From the NCBI GenBank assembly GCA_934317005.1, contig CAKREB010000012.1:1-64000 (forward strand): a stretch of 64,000 nt of DNA, written 5' to 3'. The DNA comes from an uncultured Lachnospiraceae bacterium (lineage in GTDB: Bacteria > Bacillota > Clostridia > Lachnospirales > Lachnospiraceae). Shown here one piece after another: positions 53,153-61,644 of this stretch. The first letter of the stretch is position 1. Every line of letters begins with the position of its first letter. A program made the position numbers and the translations under genes. Under the pieces are notes generated by a model, which was not told where the DNA came from, did no database searches, and saw only the letters and a list, made by a program, of their open reading frames with translations.

Positions 53153-54064
53153 ATGACATTAAATCAGCTAAAATATGCGATTGTTGTGGCGGGGGAAAAC
53201 TCGCTGAATGAAGCAGCCAAAAAGCTGTATATTTCACAGCCAAGCCTTTCTAGTGCAATCCATTCGCTGGAAGAAGAGATTGGTATTGAACTTTTTATCC
53301 GTTCTAAGTCAGGCATTACCCTGACAGCGGAGGGAACGGTTTTTATCGGATATGCCAGACAGGTTGTAGAACAGTATGAACTTTTGGATGCACGCTATAT
53401 TTCAAAGAAAAATATTAAAAAGAAGTTTAGTGTATCGATGCAGCATTATACTTTTGCGGTGAATGCCTTTGTCGAGATGGTAAAGCACTACGGAATGGAT
53501 GAGTACGAGTTCGAGGTACATGAAACAAAAACCTATGAAGTAATTGAAAATGTGAAAAACCATAAAAGCGAGATAGGTATCTTATATATCAATGATTTTA
53601 ATGAACAGGTGTTAAACAAGATTTTTGCAGAGAGCAGATTAGTCTTTCATCCGCTTTTAGAGTGTGGCGTGTATGTCTATATGTGGAGCGGACATCCACT
53701 GGCAGGCAGAAAAGAGATCGCATTAGAGGAGTTAAAGGAGTATCCGTGTCTTGCCTTTGATCAGGGGGAACATAATTCGTTTTATTTTGCAGAGGAGGTT
53801 TTAAGCACATATGAGTATAAGCGGCTGATACGTGCCAACGACCGTGCAACCTTACTTAATCTTATGGTCGGTCTGAATGGTTATACCTTATGCTCCGGCA
53901 TTATCTGTGAAGAATTAAATGGAACAGACTACTGCGCAGTCAAGCTAAAGTCTGAGGAAAAGATGACGATAGGATATGTTGCAAGAAAGGACGTCCGTAT
54001 CAGTGAGATCGGGCAGAAGTATCTGGAAGAAGTGGCAAAATATAAGGATAAAATATTGCATTGA
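53153..54064 (+). CDS. LysR-family transcriptional regulator
   Basis: A 303-residue regulator. ATG 53153 is preceded by AGGAGTGATAAGG and begins the LysR helix-turn-helix (TLNQLKYAIVVAGENS, then AAKKLYISQPSLSSAIHSLE). The longer frame from 53048 adds an unlikely N-terminal tail. The effector domain fills the rest; the ligand is unknown. The downstream HAD gene is on the same strand after 73 bases. Confidence 0.88.
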   Translation: MTLNQLKYAIVVAGENSLNEAAKKLYISQPSLSSAIHSLEEEIGIELFIRSKSGITLTAEGTVFIGYARQVVEQYELLDARYISKKNIKKKFSVSMQHYTFAVNAFVEMVKHYGMDEYEFEVHETKTYEVIENVKNHKSEIGILYINDFNEQVLNKIFAESRLVFHPLLECGVYVYMWSGHPLAGRKEIALEELKEYPCLAFDQGEHNSFYFAEEVLSTYEYKRLIRANDRATLLNLMVGLNGYTLCSGIICEELNGTDYCAVKLKSEEKMTIGYVARKDVRISEIGQKYLEEVAKYKDKILH

Positions 54065-54137
54065 TCACATCAGTGCCATCATACCGCAACGGCATCACGA
54101 CAGGATTGGAAAGTCAAAGAAAGAAGAATGAAAGCAA

Positions 54138-54872
54138 ATGAAATATACAAACTATATATTTGATCTTTACGGTACATTGGTGGATATCCATACCAATGAA
54201 AAAAAGATAGATCTATGGCGCAAGTTTGCAAACGTGCTTGCAATGTTTGGCGCAGAGTATGAACCGAAAGAACTGCGGACATGTTACAAAGAAATGGTAA
54301 AGGAAGAACAGGACAGATTGTTAAAAAGGTATCTGGAACAGGGAAAAAAGGTACGATTATCAGATATTGAGATTAAGTTAGAATTTGTATTCTGGCGTCT
54401 GCTATGGCAGAAGGGTGTACAGCGTGATGTAAGCGAAGTGTATGATCTGGCTGTGTTTTTCAGGGCACTGTCGCTGGAAAAGCTTACGCTCTTTGATGGT
54501 GCAAAAGAACTGCTTAAAAATCTGAAGCAGGCCGGGAAAAAGATATATCTGTTATCGAATGCGCAGAGGATCTTTACAGAGCCTGAGATGAAACGTCTGG
54601 GAATCTACGATCTGTTTGATGGAATTTTATATTCCTCCGATACAGGCTTTCAAAAGCCGTCACCGTATTTTTATGAAGAACTGTTTGTGCGCTTTTCTTT
54701 ACAAAAAGAAGAATCCGTGATGATAGGAAATGATCGCTTTGCTGATGCAGGTGGGGCAGAACAGTTTGGAATAGACAGTATGTATATAGAAACAGAACAA
54801 TCTACTCCGTTTACGGGAAGTCTGCCAAAGAACTGCAGAAAGATTTCTTCTTTGGCAGAAGTTATAGCCTAA
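54138..54872 (+). CDS. HAD-superfamily hydrolase, subfamily IA
   Basis: A 244-residue protein with FDLYGTLVDIHTNEK (nucleophile aspartate), LLSNAQ and VMIGNDRFADAGGAEQFG, in order of HAD motifs I, II and IV. The helical cap lies at residues 20-100. It resembles YjjG-like nucleotidases or phosphoglycolate phosphatases, but the substrate cannot be fixed. A perfect hairpin follows at 54875-54895. Confidence 0.85.
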   Translation: MKYTNYIFDLYGTLVDIHTNEKKIDLWRKFANVLAMFGAEYEPKELRTCYKEMVKEEQDRLLKRYLEQGKKVRLSDIEIKLEFVFWRLLWQKGVQRDVSEVYDLAVFFRALSLEKLTLFDGAKELLKNLKQAGKKIYLLSNAQRIFTEPEMKRLGIYDLFDGILYSSDTGFQKPSPYFYEELFVRFSLQKEESVMIGNDRFADAGGAEQFGIDSMYIETEQSTPFTGSLPKNCRKISSLAEVIA

Positions 54873-54874
54873 GA

Positions 54875-54895
54875 GGCAGCTTTTGAAAAGCTGCC
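54875..54895 (+). terminator. Hairpin after the HAD gene
   Basis: GGCAGCTTTT and its complement sit almost back to back. No U-tract follows, so termination is not certain. Confidence 0.5.
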
Positions 54896-54946
54896 GTGGC
54901 TGATTACTTTTATATGAAACTTTTTTTGGGATGAAGGATTTATGTT

Positions 54947-54975
54947 TTGACATAAGAATGAAAAATGTGTATAAT
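54947..54975 (+). promoter_or_regulatory. Promoter of the glnA-like/ANTAR/carAB operon
   Basis: TTGACA (54947-54952) and TATAAT (54970-54975) are exactly 17 bases apart, a near-perfect consensus. The transcript would start near 54982, leaving a 165-base leader with two simple hairpins (stems at 55005-55011/55023-55029 and 55055-55060/55068-55073) but no U-tract terminator and no clear AxxGxx hexaloop. Confidence 0.8.
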
Positions 54976-55147
54976 AGATGAAATGCGTAAATTGGAGTAG
55001 TTCGGACAATTTTAGAACTGCAAAAAGAAAAATGCGTAAAAAAGCGTAGACACAGCAATGGGCTTTATTGCTTGATAAAGTGGGATATTCGGGAAAGACT
55101 TCTATAGGATAGTGACATAAATTACGACAGAAAGGAATGGTATTAAA

Positions 55148-56461
55148 ATGGCGAAGTATTCCAGACAGGATATTTACGACTTAATTGAAGAAGAAGATAT
55201 TGAGTTTATTCGTTTGCAATTCACTGATATTGCCGGAAATTTAAAAAATATGGCGACAACCATTGATCAGATTGATAAGATCTTAGATGGCAAGTGCAAA
55301 TTTGATTGTGCCGCAATTGATGGTTTTCGTGGAATGGGATATGAGGAGTTGTTTTTGATTCCTGATTTAGATACATTTGTGATATTCCCGTGGCGTCCTC
55401 AGAATGGCAAAGTAGCACGTTTTATTTGTGACGTGGTTAAGCCGGATGGGACGCCTTTTGACGGTGACAGCAGGTATATATTAAAGAAAGCGATCAGTCA
55501 GGCAAAGGAAATGGGGTTTGAACTGGATGTGGCAGTGAAAAATGAATTTTTCTTATTTGACCTGGGTGAGAATGGACAGCCGACCAATCATACCAGTGAG
55601 AAGGGCGGCTATTTTGATATAGGCCCGACAGATGGAGGCGAGAATACACGTCGTGACATGGTACTGTATCTGGCTGACATGGGAATCGAAGTGGAATCTT
55701 CCTATCATTCCGATGAGGCAGCACAGCATGTCTTAGATCTGACACATGTTGATGCACTGCATATGGCAGATGATATTATGACAACACGTCTGGTAGTAAG
55801 AACTGTGGCAAGAAGACATGGAGTGCATGGAACTTTTATGCCGAAGCCGAGAGAAAATGTTCAGGGTTCCGGAGCACATTATACTTTTTCACTGCGTGAT
55901 GCAAGTGGAAGAAATGTCTTTACGGATAAGAACGATAAACTGGGAGTCAGCAAAGAGGGTTATCATTTTATGGCAGGCATCCTGAATCATATTGCGAGTA
56001 TGTCGTTGGTCAACAATCCAATCGTAAATTCGTATAAGCGACTGATTCCGGGCTATCTGGCACCTGTTTCGGTAGGCTGGTCTTCTACCAACAGCAGTCC
56101 GTTGATCCGTCTGACATCAATCGGCGGTGATGGGGCAAGAATCGTGTTAAGAAGTCCGGACGGAGCGGCAAATCCATATCTGGTAATCGCAGCATGTTTG
56201 TGTGCCGGACTGGATGGTATCAGACAGAAGTTAGAGCCGCCTGTCTGCATGGATGATCAGATAGAGGATGTTGGAAATGTTGAGAAGCTGCCAAGGACAC
56301 TTCATGAAGCTGTTTCACAGTTTAAGAAAGATACATTTTTACATGAGGCGTTAGGAGAGCATATTGCAAGACATCTGATCCATACAAAGGACGAGGAGTG
56401 GAATGAGTATTGCAAGCAGGTAACGAAGTGGGAAAAAGACCGTTACCTGGGAACTGTATAA
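55148..56461 (+). CDS. Glutamine synthetase type I homologue lacking catalytic residues (pseudoenzyme)
   Basis: The 437-residue protein aligns end to end with Bacillus-type GlnA (FVIFPW, GKVARFICD, GGYFDIGPTD, NSYKRLIPGY, AANPYL). Yet most catalytic positions are changed. Compared with the enzyme, the metal-binding glutamates at about 132, 189, 196 and 333 are K131, S188, V195 and V333. The flap glutamate in PGYEAP is L304, and the ATP-contacting arginine in NRSPLIR is S316. Only E133 and H244 of the metal ligands remain. It should not make glutamine. It has a strong promoter and opens an operon with an ANTAR regulator and carAB. A real type III glutamine synthetase lies downstream, so a sensory or regulatory role is likely. 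I read the substitutions by hand alignment. Confidence 0.9.
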   Translation: MAKYSRQDIYDLIEEEDIEFIRLQFTDIAGNLKNMATTIDQIDKILDGKCKFDCAAIDGFRGMGYEELFLIPDLDTFVIFPWRPQNGKVARFICDVVKPDGTPFDGDSRYILKKAISQAKEMGFELDVAVKNEFFLFDLGENGQPTNHTSEKGGYFDIGPTDGGENTRRDMVLYLADMGIEVESSYHSDEAAQHVLDLTHVDALHMADDIMTTRLVVRTVARRHGVHGTFMPKPRENVQGSGAHYTFSLRDASGRNVFTDKNDKLGVSKEGYHFMAGILNHIASMSLVNNPIVNSYKRLIPGYLAPVSVGWSSTNSSPLIRLTSIGGDGARIVLRSPDGAANPYLVIAACLCAGLDGIRQKLEPPVCMDDQIEDVGNVEKLPRTLHEAVSQFKKDTFLHEALGEHIARHLIHTKDEEWNEYCKQVTKWEKDRYLGTV

Positions 56462-56496
56462 ATAAGCATCATTACACAAAGATAGGAGGTTTCTGC

Positions 56497-57057
56497 ATGG
56501 CAGATATCATAGTAGCTTTTCCTAAACTGGATGATGCTAAAAATTTAAGAAAACTTCTTATTCGAAATGGTTATGATGTGAATATGGTTTGTGACAGCGG
56601 TGCTCAGATCGTTGAAGCGGTGAACCGTCTGGATGGTGGGATTGTCATATGTGGATATCGTTTTTCTGATATGTATTATATGGAAATCAATGATTATCTG
56701 CCAAAGGGATTTCAGATGCTTTTGCTGGCATCGCCCGGAAAACTGGCAGAGTGTGACGCGACAGGACTGATTTCTGTGGCAATGCCGTTTAAGGTTCAGG
56801 ATTTACTGAATACATTAGAAATGATGATGGTTCAGTATAACCGCTGGCGTAAAAAGCAAAAAAGCAAGCCGAAAGTTCGAACAGAAAGTGACCGAAGAGT
56901 GATTGCTACTGCAAAAGAGTTATTAATGGAGCGCAATCAAATGACAGAAGATGAAGCACATCATTATATTCAAAAGCTAAGTATGGACAGTGCTACCAAT
57001 ATGGTAGAAACTGCTGAAATGATACTAGAACTCAATGGAAAGGAATGGGATATATAA
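56497..57057 (+). CDS. ANTAR-domain RNA-binding regulator with pseudo-receiver domain
   Basis: A 186-residue protein started at ATG 56497 after AGGAGG. The C-terminal ~60 residues are an ANTAR domain (ESDRRVIATAKELLMERN, MTEDEAHHYIQKLSMD), which binds paired hexaloop hairpins in leader RNA and prevents termination. The first 120 residues have a receiver-like fold, but the acidic pair after strand 1 is replaced by FP and the phosphoacceptor aspartate position (GIVICG) is glycine. It is therefore unlikely to be switched by phosphorylation. It follows the dead glutamine synthetase by 35 bases and ends two bases before carA. The probable control is protein-protein binding, as in AmiR-AmiC. Confidence 0.88.
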   Translation: MADIIVAFPKLDDAKNLRKLLIRNGYDVNMVCDSGAQIVEAVNRLDGGIVICGYRFSDMYYMEINDYLPKGFQMLLLASPGKLAECDATGLISVAMPFKVQDLLNTLEMMMVQYNRWRKKQKSKPKVRTESDRRVIATAKELLMERNQMTEDEAHHYIQKLSMDSATNMVETAEMILELNGKEWDI

Positions 57058-57059
57058 TT

Positions 57060-58160
57060 ATGAAAGCGTTTCTTATATTAGAAGACGGAACTGTATTTGA
57101 GGGAAGCAGCATCGGCAAAGCAAAAGATGTGATCAGTGAGATTGTTTTCAATACATCCATGACCGGATATCTGGAGGTGCTTACGGACCCAAGTTATGCC
57201 GGACAGGCAGTAACAATGACATATCCGTTGATCGGAAACTACGGTATCTGTTATCAGGATATGGAGTCGAAAAAGGGATGGCCGGATGGATTTATTGTAC
57301 GTGAGCTTTCACGTATGCCAAGCAATTTCCGTTCGGAAGATACGGTACAGCATTTCTTAGAGGAAAATGATATTCCGGGAATCTGCGGTATTGATACACG
57401 TGCCCTTACAAAAATTCTTCGTGAAAAGGGAACGATGAATGGAATGATCACAACAAACGAAAATTATAATCTGGATGAGATCCTTCCAAAGCTCAAAGAG
57501 TATACTGTAACCGGTGTGGTAAAAAAAGTAAGCTGTAATGAAAAAGAAGAGTATGTTCCGGGGGATATCGGATCAGAAAAGGTAACAGCAGACAAAAATG
57601 TTGCAGTGATCGATGTAGGAACAAAGAAAAATATCATTCGCTGCCTGTTAAACCGTGGATGCAATGTTACAGTTTATCCATGTACGTTTGATGCTAAGGA
57701 AGTGATCGCTTCTAAGCCGGATGGCATTATGATCACAAATGGCCCCGGAGATCCTGCAGAATGTACAGAGATCATTGAGCAGATTAAGATTCTTGCAGAT
57801 GCAGGCATTCCAATCTTTGCAATCTGTCTGGGACATCAGCTTATGGCACTGGCACACAACGCCAAGACATATAAGATGAAATACGGACACAGAGGTGCGA
57901 ATCATCCGGTTAAAAACTTAGATACCGGAAAGGTATATATTTCTTCACAGAACCACGGTTATGTTGTAGACGCAGACTCTATTGATGCATCGGTGGCAAG
58001 ACCATGGTTTGTCAATGTAAATGATAATACCGTAGAAGGTTTAGAGTACATTGGAAAGCCTGTTAAAACAGTGCAGTTCCATCCGGAGGCAAATGCAGGC
58101 CCTAAGGATTCTGAACTGTTGTTTGACGAGTTTATGAAGATGATAGGAGGAAATAAATAA
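57060..58160 (+). CDS. carA: Carbamoyl-phosphate synthase small subunit
   Basis: A 366-residue glutaminase subunit. ATG 57060 gives the usual MKAFLILEDGTVFEG start, although 57045 in the same frame is possible. The N-terminal domain contains FNTSMTGYLEVLTDPSYAG; the class I amidotransferase triad is in FAICLGHQLMA (cysteine near residue 256) and FHPEANAGPKD. It releases ammonia from glutamine for carB. It is translationally close to the ANTAR gene, with two bases between them. Its stop overlaps the carB start. Confidence 0.95.
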   Translation: MKAFLILEDGTVFEGSSIGKAKDVISEIVFNTSMTGYLEVLTDPSYAGQAVTMTYPLIGNYGICYQDMESKKGWPDGFIVRELSRMPSNFRSEDTVQHFLEENDIPGICGIDTRALTKILREKGTMNGMITTNENYNLDEILPKLKEYTVTGVVKKVSCNEKEEYVPGDIGSEKVTADKNVAVIDVGTKKNIIRCLLNRGCNVTVYPCTFDAKEVIASKPDGIMITNGPGDPAECTEIIEQIKILADAGIPIFAICLGHQLMALAHNAKTYKMKYGHRGANHPVKNLDTGKVYISSQNHGYVVDADSIDASVARPWFVNVNDNTVEGLEYIGKPVKTVQFHPEANAGPKDSELLFDEFMKMIGGNK

Positions 58161-61100
58161 TGCCAAAGTTGGAAGGAATAAAGAGAGTCTTAGTAATTGG
58201 TTCAGGTCCTATTGTGATTGGACAGGCTGCTGAGTTTGATTATGCCGGCACACAGGCATGCCGTTCTTTGAAGGAAGAGGGAATGGAAGTTATTCTGGTA
58301 AACTCAAACCCGGCTACGATCATGACAGATAAAGATATCGCAGATAAAGTATATATTGAGCCACTGACAGTTGAAGTTCTTCAGAAGATCATCGAGGTAG
58401 AAAAGCCGGACAGTCTGCTGCCAAATATGGGTGGACAGGCAGGCTTAAACCTTGGTATGGAGCTTGCAGAGTCAGGATTTTTGGATTCACATGGCGTCAA
58501 GCTTTTAGGTACAACGGCTGAAACGATTCGAAATGCAGAGGGACGTCAGGAATTTAAGGATATGATGGAGCGCATCGGTGAGCCTTGCGCAGCATCCGAG
58601 TTAGTAGAGAATATTGAAGACGGTGTTGCTTTTGCTGAAAAGATTGGTTATCCGGTAGTACTCCGTCCTGCATATACATTAGGTGGTTCCGGTGGTGGTA
58701 TTGCACATAATCAGGAAGAGTTAGAAGAAATCCTTTCAAACGGTCTTCGTCTTTCCCGTGTCGGTCAGGTACTGGTAGAAAGATGCATCGCAGGATGGAA
58801 AGAGATCGAATATGAGGTTATGCGTGACAGTAACGGAACATGTATTACTGTTTGTAACATGGAAAACCTTGATCCGGTTGGTGTTCATACCGGTGACAGT
58901 ATCGTTGTTGCACCATCCCAGACCTTATCTGATAAAGAATATCAGATGCTTCGTACATCAGCACTTCGCATTATCGATGAGTTAGGAATTACAGGTGGAT
59001 GTAACGTACAGTTTGCACTGCATCCGACATCATTTGAATATATTGTTATCGAGGTAAATCCTCGTGTGAGCCGTTCTTCTGCTTTGGCATCTAAGGCAAC
59101 AGGATATCCGATTGCCAAAGTTTCTGCAAAGATCGCTCTTGGTTATACATTGGATGAAATTCCAAATGCTGTAACAGGAAAGACGTATGCCAGCTTTGAG
59201 CCGGCTCTTGACTATGTAGTTGTTAAGATTCCGCGTCTTCCTTTTGATAAATTTATCAAGGCAAAGAGAACACTGACAACACAGATGAAAGCAACCGGTG
59301 AGGTTATGAGTATCTGTACGAATTTTGAAGGTGCACTGATGAAGGCACTTCGTTCTCTGGAGCAGCATGTAGACTGTCTGGTCAATGATGAGTATGTTGA
59401 TCTGCCAACAGAAGAGATCGTTGAAAAGCTTCATGTGATCGATGACCGCCGTATCTTTGTTGTAGCGGAGGCTATCCGTCGTGGTGTTGATTATGATACG
59501 ATTCATGAGATTACAAAGATTGATGAGTGGTTCATCGATAAGATTGCAATCCTTGTTGAGATGGAGCAGAAGTTAAAGTCTGCAAAGAATCTGGATAAAG
59601 AACTTTTAACACAAGCAAAGCGTCTGGAGTTCCCGGACACGGTCATTGCAAGATTTACCGGCAAGACAGAAGAAGAAATCCGCAATATGCGCTATGAGCT
59701 TGGCGTGACAGCGGCGTTTAAGATGGTTGATACCTGTGCTGCTGAGTTTGCTTCCGAAACACCATACTACTATAGCTGTTTTGATGGAGTGAATGAGGTA
59801 GAAGATAACACAACAAAGAAAAAGATCATGGTACTCGGTTCCGGTCCGATCCGTATCGGTCAGGGTATTGAGTTTGATTATTGTTCTGTACACAGCGTAT
59901 GGTCACTGTCTGAAGAAGGATATGAAACAATTATCGTTAATAATAACCCGGAAACAGTAAGTACAGACTTTGATATTGCAGATAAGCTTTATTTTGAGCC
60001 GCTGACACCGGAAGATGTAGAAAATATCGTTCGTTTGGAAAAACCGGATGGCGCCGTAGTACAGTTTGGTGGTCAGACAGCGATCAAGCTTACGGAATCT
60101 CTTTTGAAGATGGGTGTCAAGATTCTTGGAACCAGTGCAGAAAATGTCGATGCGGCAGAGGACAGAGAGCTGTTTGATGAAATCTTGGAGCAGTGCTGTA
60201 TTCCAAGACCTTCCGGAAAGACTGTATTTACAACGGAAGAAGCATTGGAAGCTGCCAATGAACTGGGATATCCGGTATTAGTGCGTCCTTCCTATGTACT
60301 TGGTGGACAGGGTATGCAGATTGCAGTATCTGATTCTGATATCAAGGAATTTATGGCAGTTATCAACCGTTACCATCAGGAACATCCAATCTTAGTTGAT
60401 AAATATCTGATGGGTAAAGAAGTAGAAGTTGATGCCGTATGCGATGGAGAAGATATTCTGATTCCTGGTATCATGGAGCATGTGGAGAGAGCAGGTATTC
60501 ACTCCGGTGACAGTATCTCTGTTTATCCGGCTCAGAGTATTTCCGAAAAGATTCAGCGCGTCATCGTAGAATATACCAGAAAGCTTGCGCGTTCACTGCA
60601 TGTTATCGGTTTGATCAACATTCAGTTTATCGTATATCATGATGAAGTGTTTGTAATCGAGGTAAATCCTCGTTCCAGCCGTACAGTGCCATATATCAGT
60701 AAAGTAACTGGTATTCCAATCGTTGATCTGGCTTCTAAGGTCATCCTCGGCGCAAAGATCAAGGATCTTGGATATGACACGGGACTTGCCAAGAAGTCTG
60801 ATTATCTTGCAATCAAGATGCCGGTATTCTCATTTGAAAAGCTTCGTGGAGCAGAGATCAGCCTTGGACCTGAAATGAAATCTACCGGTGAGTGTCTGGG
60901 TATTTCCAAGTCATTCAATGAAGCATTGTATAAGGCATTTTTAGGCGCAGGCATTGATCTTCCAAAGCATAAGAAGATGATTCTTACCGTAAAGGATGCG
61001 GATAAGTTAGAGGCTGTTGAGGTTGCTAAGAGATTTAAGAAGCTTGGTTATGAAATCTTTGCAACACGCAATACGGCAAGAGTGTTAAATGATCACGGTG

Positions 61101-61369
61101 TACTTGCTATTCCGGTCAATCGTATCAACGAAGAGGCACCGACATTGATGGATCTGTTATTGGAGCATCAGATCGATCTGGTTGTCGATACACCAACATA
61201 TGGGGATAAGTTAAAGGATGGTTTCCTTATCCGTCGGACAGCTATTGAAACAGGTGTTACCTGCCTGACATCACTGGATACAGCAGATGCGCTTTTAACA
61301 AGTTTGGAAAATTCCGATATGGAAAATCTTTCTGTTGTTGATATTGCAACAATCTCTAACGGAAGATAG
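58160..61369 (+). CDS. carB: Carbamoyl-phosphate synthase large subunit
   Basis: A 1069-residue enzyme made of two homologous halves, each with a pre-ATP-grasp and ATP-grasp domain (VIGSGPIVIGQAAEFDYAG and VLGSGPIRIGQGIEFDYCS mark the two). The C-terminal MGS-like regulatory domain starts near residue 935. It produces carbamoyl phosphate from bicarbonate, ATP and ammonia for pyrimidine and arginine synthesis. TAATG joins it to carA. No PyrR or arginine site was recognised; control may lie at the glnA-like operon promoter. Confidence 0.96.
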   Translation: MPKLEGIKRVLVIGSGPIVIGQAAEFDYAGTQACRSLKEEGMEVILVNSNPATIMTDKDIADKVYIEPLTVEVLQKIIEVEKPDSLLPNMGGQAGLNLGMELAESGFLDSHGVKLLGTTAETIRNAEGRQEFKDMMERIGEPCAASELVENIEDGVAFAEKIGYPVVLRPAYTLGGSGGGIAHNQEELEEILSNGLRLSRVGQVLVERCIAGWKEIEYEVMRDSNGTCITVCNMENLDPVGVHTGDSIVVAPSQTLSDKEYQMLRTSALRIIDELGITGGCNVQFALHPTSFEYIVIEVNPRVSRSSALASKATGYPIAKVSAKIALGYTLDEIPNAVTGKTYASFEPALDYVVVKIPRLPFDKFIKAKRTLTTQMKATGEVMSICTNFEGALMKALRSLEQHVDCLVNDEYVDLPTEEIVEKLHVIDDRRIFVVAEAIRRGVDYDTIHEITKIDEWFIDKIAILVEMEQKLKSAKNLDKELLTQAKRLEFPDTVIARFTGKTEEEIRNMRYELGVTAAFKMVDTCAAEFASETPYYYSCFDGVNEVEDNTTKKKIMVLGSGPIRIGQGIEFDYCSVHSVWSLSEEGYETIIVNNNPETVSTDFDIADKLYFEPLTPEDVENIVRLEKPDGAVVQFGGQTAIKLTESLLKMGVKILGTSAENVDAAEDRELFDEILEQCCIPRPSGKTVFTTEEALEAANELGYPVLVRPSYVLGGQGMQIAVSDSDIKEFMAVINRYHQEHPILVDKYLMGKEVEVDAVCDGEDILIPGIMEHVERAGIHSGDSISVYPAQSISEKIQRVIVEYTRKLARSLHVIGLINIQFIVYHDEVFVIEVNPRSSRTVPYISKVTGIPIVDLASKVILGAKIKDLGYDTGLAKKSDYLAIKMPVFSFEKLRGAEISLGPEMKSTGECLGISKSFNEALYKAFLGAGIDLPKHKKMILTVKDADKLEAVEVAKRFKKLGYEIFATRNTARVLNDHGVLAIPVNRINEEAPTLMDLLLEHQIDLVVDTPTYGDKLKDGFLIRRTAIETGVTCLTSLDTADALLTSLENSDMENLSVVDIATISNGR

Positions 61370-61440
61370 GAAAAATGGGGGAAAATACAATTTTTGTAAA
61401 AAAATTTAAAAAAGGTCTTTTCAAACTTAAAGAAATGTGA

Positions 61441-61513
61441 TATGGTATTAGCAGTTGGTTAAATACTGTACAGAACAAAGGCGTTCTCAATTTATTTGAG
61501 TGCGCCTTTTTTG
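61441..61513 (+). promoter_or_regulatory. Leader attenuator of glnN with ANTAR-type hexaloop hairpin overlapping a terminator
   Basis: A possible -10 TATGGT (61441-61446) with TTTTCA 17 bases upstream precedes two mutually exclusive structures. Hairpin P2 has stem AGAAC/GTTCT (61472-61476/61483-61487) and loop AAAGGC (61477-61482), with A1 and G4 as required for ANTAR targets. The alternative terminator uses AAAGGCG (61477-61483) and CTCAA with TTGAG and CGCCTTT (61496-61509), followed by a T6 tract. Holding P2 would block the terminator. A clear first hairpin P1 was not found. The terminator could also serve carB. Confidence 0.65.
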
Positions 61514-61554
61514 CTAGAAAGAATTGACATAAGCTGTTTCGGTATTTCCACTTT

Positions 61555-61597
61555 GTCCAGACAAAGACAGCATGGATCGACAATAGAGCGTCTGGAC
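61555..61597 (+). promoter_or_regulatory. Second stem-loop in the glnN leader
   Basis: GTCCAGAC (61555-61562) and GTCTGGAC (61590-61597) are perfect inverted repeats around a 27-base loop, between the attenuator and the glnN ribosome binding site (AAAGGA, 61627-61632). It could be a regulatory RNA element or an operator. No known riboswitch is recognised. Confidence 0.5.
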
Positions 61598-61644
61598 GAT
61601 TTCAATATTGAACCAATATTAATATGAAAGGATGGTATCAGTTT

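Noticed and set aside
54982..55147. ANTAR target or glutamine riboswitch in the glnA-like leader
   Set aside because: I found no AxxGxx hexaloop hairpin pair, no U-tract terminator, and no match to known glutamine-binding RNAs, so the leader is only noted as long.
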